From NCBI GenBank assembly GCA_009775095.1, contig VSOZ01000002.1, forward strand, positions 124,001 through 188,000: a stretch of 64,000 nt of DNA. The letters are read 5' to 3'. The stretch comes from Muribaculum sp. (GTDB taxonomy: Bacteria > Bacteroidota > Bacteroidia > Bacteroidales > Muribaculaceae). The notes beneath the pieces were generated by a model. The model did no database searches. It saw nothing but the letters and a program-made list of their open reading frames with translations, and was not told the DNA's origin. Of this stretch, positions 42,904-50,912 are shown in pieces (the stretch's first letter is position 1; every line of letters starts with the position of its first letter). The position numbers were made by a program, and so were the translations under genes.

Positions 42904-45234
42904 ATGAAAAACACCGACATTTCAATAAGTCCCGCTCTGCCTCAGGCGGGCGACCACTCGACAACGGTCATAAACATGCGCAACCGCAACGGCCGGCTCG
43001 TGCCGGCTCTCGACCCACCACCGTCATCCGACGTCGCGGCCGAATACACCCATACCGACGGCTCCCGCTCGGTATTTATCGTCAACAACCGTGATGTCAC
43101 CGTATCGCGCGGCGGTGTCGACACCCTCCTCGGCACTCTGCCCTCCGACTTCCGGTGTGCCGCGGTCACTCCGCGCTCGGTTCTGTTCATGACCGACGCC
43201 GGGCCGTGGTATGTCACTTACAACGAAGCCTCCGACAGCTTCAGCGCGCTCGGCGTCAAACCGGAGTTTCCGGCTGTGGTCATAGAGGCTGCCGACGCCG
43301 GCGAGTACCATGTCATAGCCCCGGCCAGCCGGCTCGACCGACCTGTAGAGCGTTGGCCCGGCACATTCTGCGCCACTGACAGCCGGCGCATAACTTATGC
43401 GCTCTATTCCGCCCACAACCGGGCGGCGGTGAAAGCCTCGTCGGTCGGCTGCTTTACCGCCCCCATGCTTTTATGGTACCGAATAATCGACGTATCAGGC
43501 AATACACTTCATCGTTCATCGCCCGTCATGGTCACGCATCCCGAAGGATACCGCCCTTCTCAGGCCACTATAAGGCTCGCTTCAGGCGACGGAGGCTATA
43601 CCCACATTCTCGCCGGTCAGGTAAGCGTCAAAGCCTTCTCGATAACGATGCGCATAGCCGCGGTGCCCGACCCATTGTGGGCCCGTAAGGCAGCCGCTGT
43701 CGAGCTGTATGCATCGCCCGCACTGGCAGCCATCGATGCCGAAGCTGACGCCGTTTTCGACTTCGGCGACGCCGACGGCTCATACGGCACGGTCACCGCC
43801 GCACTGCCGCTGAAATACACTCCCGCACTTACAGCACTGCCGGTTATCGACCGGCTCGACACCGCATGCCGGTGCATAGCCCGTATAAACAATCCGTTTA
43901 CGGGCGGCTTGCCGATTATGCCTCAGGCTGCGCGCAAGTTCTCTTTCATACACCCCGATGCCGCCATAGACCTCGGCGCCGTATTGCGCAAAGACCCCGG
44001 TATGTATCCGCCGCTCAAGACGGCTACAGAAGTTCCTCACTCATTCGCGGCACGCACGTCACTCGTCACTGGCGACATGCTCGTGTGGGGCGACATAACA
44101 CCCGTGAGGGCACTTCCGCAGTCACCTATCGTCGGAGCCGTGAAGAGCATACCCGTCATGGCATGGACGGCGGTGACAAGAGTGACTCTGCGCCACGATG
44201 ACGGCACGGAGGAGACCGTATCGGCCCTGCACTCCGGAAGCGGCTACGCGCCTCTGCAGCTCGGCCCCCTGATCGCCTATCCCCATCCTGCCGCGGTAAA
44301 AATGGAGGTCGGCGTCAGCTATGGCGACGGCACACACCGATACATCGCCGTTCCCCTCTCGCCATCACCCTGCCGGCGTATGGCCTGCCGGCTTTCCGAC
44401 AACTGCTCACCCGTAGCCCTTGAACTTTGCGAGGAGCCGCTTGCACCGGTTTTGTCCGGCCATCCGCCTCGTCTTGCCGGAACCATACTCGCGGCATCGC
44501 CCTCATCGCCCGTAGTCATCGACTCCGCGGCCGAAATAACATGTGGCCGCATCACGGCTGTCACCCCCGCCGCCAAGTCGTCAAGCGCGTGGGACTTTGC
44601 CCGACGCCATCTTTACGTATTTTCTGTCGACGGCATCCATGCGCTGTCGGTCAACGCCTCGCGCACACTGTCATCGGCCCATATCATCGACCGGCGGGGA
44701 GTCGACGACGGACGAAAAGTGACCGTGACGCCCGATGGAGTATATGCCGCGGCTTTTGGCGACACACTGCTGCGCATAGCCGCGTCCAAAGCCGACACCG
44801 TAATGTCGCGATGCGCGGCACGCCGGCTTGTCTACCGACCCGATCTGCAGGAACTATGGTGCCTTATGCCCGACGACCGCTGGCTCGTACTCGACAGCGA
44901 CAATTGTGTACGGTACAGCGACGGCTCCGGTACAATCAGCTACACGACTTCTTTTGCACTGCCCGGGCAGCGTCCGCTACCCCTCGGAGCCGTGACATGG
45001 CGCGTGCGGGCCGATGACTGCACCCTGCGCGCAGCCGTCGAGGGCGACAACGGTTCACGCCGCCCCGCTCTGATCAACGCGCTTAATGTCGCCGGAGCCG
45101 TCCACGCTCCACTCCGTGCACATATTGTCAGCCGGCCCGTGCGCACTCTTACTCTGAGGCTGTCAGGCAGCACCGACGAGTCTATGCAACTGGAAGAAAT
45201 AATCTTGACTTTTTTATCATGGACACGACATTGA
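42904..45234 (+). CDS. Large beta-rich protein, possibly phage-tail-derived
   Basis: 776 residues, no signal peptide. Predicted mostly beta strands. Two parts recall tail/stabilisation proteins of tailed phages: 'RRITYALYSAHNRAAVKASSVG' followed by WYRIIDVSGNTLHRSSP (about 155-210), and the C-terminal 'SRPVRTLTLRLSG' with ESMQLEEIILTF. The part from about 560 to 690 has propeller-like blades (DFARRHLYVFSVDGIHALSV; VYRPDLQELWCLMPDDRWLVLD). Overlaps the terminase gene by 16 bp, so the two are linked. The tail assignment is by pattern only. GC content and codons look like those of the host, which argues for long residence. Confidence 0.55.
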   Translation: MKNTDISISPALPQAGDHSTTVINMRNRNGRLVPALDPPPSSDVAAEYTHTDGSRSVFIVNNRDVTVSRGGVDTLLGTLPSDFRCAAVTPRSVLFMTDAGPWYVTYNEASDSFSALGVKPEFPAVVIEAADAGEYHVIAPASRLDRPVERWPGTFCATDSRRITYALYSAHNRAAVKASSVGCFTAPMLLWYRIIDVSGNTLHRSSPVMVTHPEGYRPSQATIRLASGDGGYTHILAGQVSVKAFSITMRIAAVPDPLWARKAAAVELYASPALAAIDAEADAVFDFGDADGSYGTVTAALPLKYTPALTALPVIDRLDTACRCIARINNPFTGGLPIMPQAARKFSFIHPDAAIDLGAVLRKDPGMYPPLKTATEVPHSFAARTSLVTGDMLVWGDITPVRALPQSPIVGAVKSIPVMAWTAVTRVTLRHDDGTEETVSALHSGSGYAPLQLGPLIAYPHPAAVKMEVGVSYGDGTHRYIAVPLSPSPCRRMACRLSDNCSPVALELCEEPLAPVLSGHPPRLAGTILAASPSSPVVIDSAAEITCGRITAVTPAAKSSSAWDFARRHLYVFSVDGIHALSVNASRTLSSAHIIDRRGVDDGRKVTVTPDGVYAAAFGDTLLRIAASKADTVMSRCAARRLVYRPDLQELWCLMPDDRWLVLDSDNCVRYSDGSGTISYTTSFALPGQRPLPLGAVTWRVRADDCTLRAAVEGDNGSRRPALINALNVAGAVHAPLRAHIVSRPVRTLTLRLSGSTDESMQLEEIILTFLSWTRH

Positions 45235-47105
45235 ATCATATAATAGAAGAAAACACCCGCCGCAACAGGCTTCTGACGGCCCCATATGACCAGCTGGCGG
45301 GCATAGGATGCTGCGGCCGTAGGGTGAAGTCGCTTTCGCCCGGCGGCGCGACGGTGTGGGTGCCGCAATCGATGCTCGAGGATCCCGACATAGAAGCCGC
45401 CTCTCACGACGAGCGGCTATGGAGGCTGCTGCGCGTACGCCATGACTTCGAGTACTGGGCGGCCGCATGTGTTACCGTAAAGGACAAGCTGACCGGGCGC
45501 GACGTGAAGTTCATGCTCAACCGTCCGCAGCGGCGCGTTGTGGCCCTGCTCGAAGAGCAGCGGTGCGCTCGGCAACCCTTGAGGATAATAATGCTGAAGG
45601 CACGCCAGTGGGGAGGTTCCACGCTCGTCCAGATGTATATGGCTTGGATACAGTGTTGTCGCTCGCGCAACTGGCACTCGCTCATATGCGCCCATGTCAA
45701 GGACGTGGCCGCCACGATAAGGGGCATATACTCAAAGATGCTCAACGCCTATCCCGCCGAGTTCTGGGATGAAGAGCAGAGTCCGGGCTTCACAGCCTTT
45801 GAGCGCTCCATCAACACCCGGCTCATACGTGGCCGCGACTGCCGGGTGACAGTGGCGTCGAGCGAACGGCAGGAGTCGGTACGAGGTGCGGATGTGGCCA
45901 TGGCCCACCTTAGCGAGGTGGCGTTCTGGGCCGATACACCTTCACGCACTCCCGAAGGCTTCGTAAGAGCCATATGCGCCGGCATAGCCAGAGTGCCCGA
46001 GAGCCTTGTGGTGCTCGAAAGCACGGCCAACGGTGTGGGCAACTACTTCCACTCCGAATGGCTCCGCTCCAAGCGCGGCGAGAGCGACAAGACACCCATA
46101 TTTGTACCTTGGTATGAGATCGACATCTACTCCGCCGCCGTCGATGACTACGGCAAGCTATGGATGTCGCTCGACCCGTATGAAAAGGGCCTTTGGGAGC
46201 GCGGATGCACGCTCGAACAGATAGCATGGTACCGTGAGAAACGTCGCGAGTATCCGACGGCGGCTCTGATGGCCGCCGAGTTTCCCACCGATGACATAGA
46301 GGCCTTTGCCAACACCGGCCACGGCGTGTTTACTCTCGATCAGGTGGAGCGGTTGCGCAGGTCGTGTACTGCGCCCGTTGCCGTGGGCAGCCTCATGACG
46401 CGTGCTCTGAAAGGCTCCGACGCTCTCGTCATAGACGGCTTCCGCGATGACCCCAACGGCCGCTTGAAAGTATGGCGCTACCCCGATAAGTCACCGGCAT
46501 GCCGTGGTCGATACGTGGCCGCGGTCGATATCGGCGGCCGCTCCGAAGGAAGCGACTATACGGTCATATCGGTACTTGATGCGCTCGGCACTGACGGTCG
46601 GCCCGAGATTGTGGCTCAATGGCGAGGCCACGGCGACCACGACATAGTGGCATGGACAGCCGCTTCGATAGCGCAGTGGTATTGCGAGGCCCTGCTCGTC
46701 ATCGAGAGCAACTCGCTCGAGTCATCGTGCACGGGCGGCGAACACGGTCTGTATGTGCTCTCGGAGCTCAACCATGTGTATCGCAATCTCTATCGCCGAC
46801 GCATCAACGACTCTGTCACCGCCGGCTACGAGACGCGGGTGGGCTTTCACACCAACCGGGCCACAAAGACCATGATCATAAACCACCTTATAGCCATGGT
46901 CAGAGACAGCGCCTACATCGAACGTGACTGCGACGCCTGCGACGAACTGGCCGTATACGAAAGCGACCCCTCGGGACGCTTCGGCGCAAAAGCCGGATAC
47001 CATGACGATATACTCATGACAAGAGCCATAGCGCTGTATGCCGCCTCGGAATATCCTCCCGTCGTAGTGGAACGCACACGCTTCCGCCGTAAGTTTCGTT
47101 TTTGA
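45219..47105 (+). CDS. Phage terminase large subunit (TerL), lone
   Basis: 628 residues. ATPase half: Walker A KARQWGGST (127-135), Walker B VAMAHLSEVAFW (226-237, Glu233), coupling motif ESTANGVGN (267-275). Nuclease half: VAAVDIGG with Asp437, LLVIESNSL with Glu496, and a late GYHDDILMTRAI with the third acidic site. All motifs for the DNA-packaging motor and the RNase H-like headful nuclease are intact. But no small terminase, portal, protease, capsid, tail tape or integrase is found on either side; only a tail-like gene overlaps it. Either a remnant, part of a satellite, or a domesticated pair. Confidence 0.88.
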   Translation: MDTTLNHIIEENTRRNRLLTAPYDQLAGIGCCGRRVKSLSPGGATVWVPQSMLEDPDIEAASHDERLWRLLRVRHDFEYWAAACVTVKDKLTGRDVKFMLNRPQRRVVALLEEQRCARQPLRIIMLKARQWGGSTLVQMYMAWIQCCRSRNWHSLICAHVKDVAATIRGIYSKMLNAYPAEFWDEEQSPGFTAFERSINTRLIRGRDCRVTVASSERQESVRGADVAMAHLSEVAFWADTPSRTPEGFVRAICAGIARVPESLVVLESTANGVGNYFHSEWLRSKRGESDKTPIFVPWYEIDIYSAAVDDYGKLWMSLDPYEKGLWERGCTLEQIAWYREKRREYPTAALMAAEFPTDDIEAFANTGHGVFTLDQVERLRRSCTAPVAVGSLMTRALKGSDALVIDGFRDDPNGRLKVWRYPDKSPACRGRYVAAVDIGGRSEGSDYTVISVLDALGTDGRPEIVAQWRGHGDHDIVAWTAASIAQWYCEALLVIESNSLESSCTGGEHGLYVLSELNHVYRNLYRRRINDSVTAGYETRVGFHTNRATKTMIINHLIAMVRDSAYIERDCDACDELAVYESDPSGRFGAKAGYHDDILMTRAIALYAASEYPPVVVERTRFRRKFRF

Positions 47106-47167
47106 TTTAACACTCACGTTAACTCTCTTTAACGCACATGTGCTTGCATTACGCCCATGAAGTGTTG

Positions 47168-47175
47168 TATATTTG
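47168..47175 (+). promoter_or_regulatory. -7 box of the two small genes
   Basis: TATATTTG, 33 bp before the start at 47209. Confidence 0.6.
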
Positions 47176-47208
47176 CATTGTATTTTAACCACAGAAGCTA
47201 ACTATACA

Positions 47209-47691
47209 ATGAAATCACACATTTTTTATAGTACACGCGACCTCGATTTTATAAGAGCATGTCAAGCAGTACTAAAACAGAATCCTGACAGGCAATTTAC
47301 CTCGTTACTCGCGCTGTCGATTGCCGTGTCGCGTAGTCAGGCTCCATCCTATTATGTCGATCCTGACTACGCTTACAGGATTGTTCTCGCCATAAGGCGT
47401 GAAGGCTTTATAAAAGGCTCGGCTATGACCCGGTTGAAATGGGCGGAGTTTTACCGCAAAGTCACCACTCGCATGAAGCGCTGCAAAGGCGAGTCACTCC
47501 ATGAAGCCGCAATCCATGTAGCCGCCTTCGAACGGGCCGACTCATTCTTTATATCGCCGGAGTGCGGTGTCAAAATACTGCGCACCCACCTTCATGATCC
47601 CAAATCCGATCTCAACGACCTGTTACCTGCCGCTCTCGTCATCAAAAACAGACGACGCAGATTTCGTCACTACCGAAAACATTTACAATAA
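47209..47691 (+). CDS. Unknown 160-residue basic protein
   Basis: Start at MKSHIFYSTRDL, which follows a -7 box at a normal distance. Helical, basic (pI high; ends with a run of Arg/His/Lys such as RRRRFRHYRKH), no signal peptide. 'DLDFIRACQAVLKQN' and AYRIVLAIRREG followed by KWAEFYRKVTTRMKRC may form a DNA- or RNA-binding helical domain. No family recognised. It follows the terminase and is 13 bp before the next small gene, so likely co-transcribed with it. Confidence 0.6.
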   Translation: MKSHIFYSTRDLDFIRACQAVLKQNPDRQFTSLLALSIAVSRSQAPSYYVDPDYAYRIVLAIRREGFIKGSAMTRLKWAEFYRKVTTRMKRCKGESLHEAAIHVAAFERADSFFISPECGVKILRTHLHDPKSDLNDLLPAALVIKNRRRRFRHYRKHLQ

Positions 47692-47704
47692 ATCCGTAAC
47701 TCTC

Positions 47705-48166
47705 ATGAATTCATCACATCAGGAAGTCGCCGTAGCACTTGACTACTCCGACATGGCCCGCGACATATATGCGGCTTCAGCACTGCACAGCTATCTTTCA
47801 CCGGAGGACAAGCCACTGCCTCCCATGATTGTGCCTGACAACGAGCCGGCGCTCATACCCGCCTTGAAAAGCGCGTTTATCTTCACTTCGCTCCATTTGC
47901 TGCCTGTCATAGCCGACATAGACTTGAACGGCGCCGACGTCATAAACGTGACACTGAAAGTAAGCTCCGAAACGGCCTTGCGGAAGCTCGATCTGCTGCG
48001 CCATACACTGCGCGACGCAGTCGTAGCTTATGCCATGCACACATGCTATCTCGGCATCGACGACACCCTGTCGCAGCGATACCACGCCACGGCCCTCGAA
48101 GCCGTAGCCACGCTCAACAGCCTGTGCTCCACCACGCCCGACCTCCGCATAAAACCCTACCTATGA
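47705..48166 (+). CDS. Unknown 153-residue protein
   Basis: Starts at MNSSHQEVAVALDYSD. Mixed alpha/beta, mildly acidic, no signal peptide or membrane segment. DMARDIYAASALHSYL, 'VINVTLKVSSETALRKLDLLRHTLRDAVVAYAMHTC' are the distinct parts; the last is a strand-helix pair. No family recognised. Only 13 bp after the previous small basic gene, with opposite charge, so the two products may interact; this is inference. Confidence 0.6.
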   Translation: MNSSHQEVAVALDYSDMARDIYAASALHSYLSPEDKPLPPMIVPDNEPALIPALKSAFIFTSLHLLPVIADIDLNGADVINVTLKVSSETALRKLDLLRHTLRDAVVAYAMHTCYLGIDDTLSQRYHATALEAVATLNSLCSTTPDLRIKPYL

Positions 48167-48259
48167 ATCTTTTAATGGACGTTAAAATAAATCGCATCGG
48201 TCAACCATAACTCTCTCCCGGCGTTTTCTTTTTACGATAACCAAATTAACTTGTATATT

Positions 48260-48553
48260 ATGGATTACAACAAAATTATCAACGGAAACAATGTGGTATT
48301 GGTGGAATTTTACGCATCATGGTGTCCTCACTGCCGTCATATGATGCCCGTAGTCGAGCAGGTAAAAGAGTTGCTTGAAGGCAGTGCGCCGGTATATCAG
48401 TTTGACATTGATGAAAACAAGTCGATAGCAAGCAGCCAACAGGTTGACACCATACCGACATTCATCATCTATAAAGACGGCCGCGAAGTATGGCGCCATA
48501 CGGGAGAGATGGACGGCGAGACGCTTCTGCATCAGGTAGAGTCATACGTATAA
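48260..48553 (+). CDS. Small thioredoxin with CPHC active site
   Basis: 97 residues, one thioredoxin domain, no signal peptide. Active site FYASWCPHCRHM (Cys22, Cys25) carries the Pro-His dipeptide typical of oxidising DsbA rather than the Gly-Pro of reducing thioredoxins; the cis-proline is present in TIPTFIIY. It stands 12 bp before a gene with a VKOR domain, the enzyme type that re-oxidises such proteins, so the two probably form a disulfide-generating pair. Confidence 0.88.
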   Translation: MDYNKIINGNNVVLVEFYASWCPHCRHMMPVVEQVKELLEGSAPVYQFDIDENKSIASSQQVDTIPTFIIYKDGREVWRHTGEMDGETLLHQVESYV

Positions 48554-48565
48554 CAATTGCACACT

Positions 48566-49564
48566 ATGGCCGACGCTACTGTATTTTCCGATTTTCTTGA
48601 AGCGCTGGGAGTACCTCATACTCGGGAGTACTCCGACAGGCAATACCGGACCATGCCTTTCAGATCGCTCTTCGGATTCTCAAAATTGATGCAGAGCTAC
48701 GGCATAGAATGCGAAGGTCTGCAACTTGATGACAAAAGCGAGATAACCAGTCTCACGCCCCCGTTTCTTGCTCGCACGGGCGGTGGTTTTGTCATTGTTA
48801 CAGAGGTCGACCACTGCATTGTAAGCTACATAACCGAGGGGATAGGCGAAAGCATGCCCCTCGACAGCTTCCTACAGGCATGGAACGGCACGGTGTTTTT
48901 GGCCTTTCCCAATGAAAAGTCGGCCGAGCCGGAGCTTTCTGTCCACCGCCGCGACCGGTTTATAGCCCGTGCCAAGAAATGGATACTGACCGCCGGCGCT
49001 CTGTTTCTGTTCATGTATCTCTTCATAGGCAACGGAGTGTACCGGCATATTTCCACCTTGCTTGTCACTCTTCTTGACATTGCCGGATTGTATCTGACCT
49101 ATATGCTTGTACAGAAGAGTCTGAAAATAAGCAACCACGCGGCCGACAGAATGTGTGGAGTTCTTCAGGAGGGCGGTTGCGACAGCATACTCGAGACAAA
49201 AGCGTCAAAATTCTTCGGCATATTCGGCTGGAGCGAGGTAGGCTTCACATATTTCAGCGTGAGCCTTATGACACTGCTCCTGTTTCCGCAGTGGACATGC
49301 TACCTCGCGCTATGCAACGCCTGCTGCCTGCCATTCACGTTCTGGAGCATATGGTATCAGAAATTCCGCGCAAAGATATGGTGCACATTGTGCGTGAGCG
49401 TGCAGTGTACGTTATGGTTGCTCTTCTTCTGTTATCTCGGAGGCGGATGGTTCAAAGATATTTTTCCGCTGAAGATTCAGTTTTTCGTCCTTGGCGCCGC
49501 ATATATCACGGTACTCCTCGGCTTGAACAGGCTTATGCCCATGATTGACAAATCGGAATCATAA
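48566..49564 (+). CDS. C39-peptidase-like domain fused to vitamin K epoxide reductase (VKOR) domain
   Basis: 332 residues from the ATG (a TTG lies 9 bp upstream). Residues 1-115 resemble the C39 domain that feeds peptide exporters (LFGFSKLMQSYGIECEGLQL and 'GGGFVIVTEVDHCIVSYIT'), but the usual catalytic Cys near the N-terminus is missing; the His-containing DHCIV remains. Residues about 140-330 hold five membrane helices of VKOR with loop cysteines C197 and C205 (CGVLQEGGCDSI) and the redox pair CTLC (C273, C276). VKOR makes disulfides by passing electrons to quinone. The preceding thioredoxin and following short peptide gene are likely partners. Confidence 0.8.
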   Translation: MADATVFSDFLEALGVPHTREYSDRQYRTMPFRSLFGFSKLMQSYGIECEGLQLDDKSEITSLTPPFLARTGGGFVIVTEVDHCIVSYITEGIGESMPLDSFLQAWNGTVFLAFPNEKSAEPELSVHRRDRFIARAKKWILTAGALFLFMYLFIGNGVYRHISTLLVTLLDIAGLYLTYMLVQKSLKISNHAADRMCGVLQEGGCDSILETKASKFFGIFGWSEVGFTYFSVSLMTLLLFPQWTCYLALCNACCLPFTFWSIWYQKFRAKIWCTLCVSVQCTLWLLFFCYLGGGWFKDIFPLKIQFFVLGAAYITVLLGLNRLMPMIDKSES

Positions 49565-49583
49565 ACTTACACATTCATTCGAT

Positions 49584-49715
49584 ATGAAACACATTCCACG
49601 CCCCGTATTGACCGACGCCAAAATACTCACGGCGGCCGAGCTTAACAGAATCCACTTCTCCGACAAGCACACCAAGCTCACTCCCGCCCAACTCAAAAAG
49701 CTATCAGCCTCCTGA
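49584..49715 (+). CDS. 43-residue peptide next to the VKOR/C39-like gene
   Basis: An ATG ORF 19 bp after the VKOR gene stop, on the same strand. The peptide begins MKHIPRPVLTDAKILTAAEL, has IHFSDKHTKLTP in the middle and ends LKKLSAS. It has no cysteine and no membrane segment, and is basic at the ends. The AAELNRIHF segment looks like the amphipathic leader of secreted or modified peptides, but no Gly-Gly cleavage site is present. Host-like codons and the tight spacing argue that it is a real gene. Function unknown. Confidence 0.55.
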   Translation: MKHIPRPVLTDAKILTAAELNRIHFSDKHTKLTPAQLKKLSAS

Positions 49716-49781
49716 ACCTGTTCCGTTTTGCGGCGAGCCCGCCGCAAAATACATTATTAACCCGATTAGCCCAATTTTTAT

Positions 49782-49789
49782 TACCTTTG
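49782..49789 (+). promoter_or_regulatory. -7 box of the Ca2+/Na+ antiporter gene
   Basis: TACCTTTG, 15 bp before the ATG at 49805. Confidence 0.6.
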
Positions 49790-49804
49790 TCAAGCAAAAA
49801 CTAA

Positions 49805-50788
49805 ATGATTATGCTGCTTGACATTCTATTTCTACTCTTGGGGCTGATACTGATTCTAGTCGGCGCCAACGCACTTACCGACGGAGCTTCCGCCATAGCC
49901 AAGCGCTGGGGCGTATCGGACCTCGTCATCGGACTCACCGTCGTGGCCTTCGGCACCTCCGCGCCGGAGCTAGTCATAAGCATGGTATCGTCATTTCAAG
50001 GCAGTGCCGAGCTCGCCATAGGCAACGTAGTCGGCAGTAACATCTTCAACATACTCGTCATCATTGGCGTAACGGCCATGGTGGTACCCATAAAGATACA
50101 GCGGAGCATAATGACCAACGAGATACCGCTCGTGCTTCTGTCATCACTCGTACTGCTGGTCATAGGCAACACCCCCTTGCTTGACGCAAGCGCCGCACCG
50201 GTGGTGACCCGTGCCGACGGCATACTGCTGCTTCTGTTCTTCACAATATTCATGCGCTACACCTTCTCGCAGGCCAAATCGGCCGAAACCGCGGGCAATG
50301 AAGCCGGCGACACCCCTTCGGCAACCGACATGCCGCTGTGGAAATCCACCTTGTGGATCATCGGAGGCCTTGCCGGACTGATATACGGAGGCGACCGTTT
50401 TGTGGCCGGTGCATCGGGCATAGCTTCAGGTCTCGGCGTGAGCGACGCCGTGATAGGACTCACCATCGTAGCCGCGGGCACCTCGCTCCCCGAACTTGCC
50501 ACCTCGGTGGCTGCCGCGCTCAAAGGCAAGACCGGCATAGCCCTCGGCAACGTCATAGGCAGCAACATTTTCAACATATTTCTCGTACTCGGCTGTACGG
50601 CCACAATAAAACCGCTGCAGTTCGGCAGTATAGGCAACGTGGATCTGCTCACGCTCACAGGCGCGAGTCTGCTCTTCTGGATATTCGGATGGCTGTTCCG
50701 CCAACGCACCATAACCCGCATCGAAGGTGCGTTGCTCACTCTATGCTACATCGGCTATGTGGCGTGGCTTATTGTCCACACCGCCTGA
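49805..50788 (+). CDS. Calcium/sodium antiporter (YrbG family)
   Basis: 327 residues, about ten membrane helices in two inverted repeats. Each half carries the alpha-repeat signature: 'VIGLTVVAFGTSAPELVIS' with GNVVGSNIFN in the first, 'VIGLTIVAAGTSLPELATS' with GNVIGSNIFN in the second; these Glu/Asn/Ser residues bind Ca2+ and Na+. Inner-membrane cation exchanger. A cytosolic loop of about 25 residues lies between the halves. Single gene with its own promoter. Confidence 0.95.
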   Translation: MIMLLDILFLLLGLILILVGANALTDGASAIAKRWGVSDLVIGLTVVAFGTSAPELVISMVSSFQGSAELAIGNVVGSNIFNILVIIGVTAMVVPIKIQRSIMTNEIPLVLLSSLVLLVIGNTPLLDASAAPVVTRADGILLLLFFTIFMRYTFSQAKSAETAGNEAGDTPSATDMPLWKSTLWIIGGLAGLIYGGDRFVAGASGIASGLGVSDAVIGLTIVAAGTSLPELATSVAAALKGKTGIALGNVIGSNIFNIFLVLGCTATIKPLQFGSIGNVDLLTLTGASLLFWIFGWLFRQRTITRIEGALLTLCYIGYVAWLIVHTA

Positions 50789-50873
50789 CCGCATATTGCC
50801 CAGCTCCAAAATCCTTAAAGGCATTTTGGCATAATTGAGATGCAAGTATCGGTCGAAAACGGATAAATTTGTG

Positions 50874-50881
50874 TATTTTTG
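50874..50881 (+). promoter_or_regulatory. -7 box of the GH97 gene
   Basis: TATTTTTG, 31 bp before the start codon at 50913. Confidence 0.55.
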
Positions 50882-50912
50882 CATCACAACCGATTTATAC
50901 ACAACCGTGCAT

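Noticed and set aside
42904..49715. Complete prophage
   Set aside because: Only the terminase and one tail-like gene can be recognised; no capsid, portal, integrase, lysis or att sites were seen.
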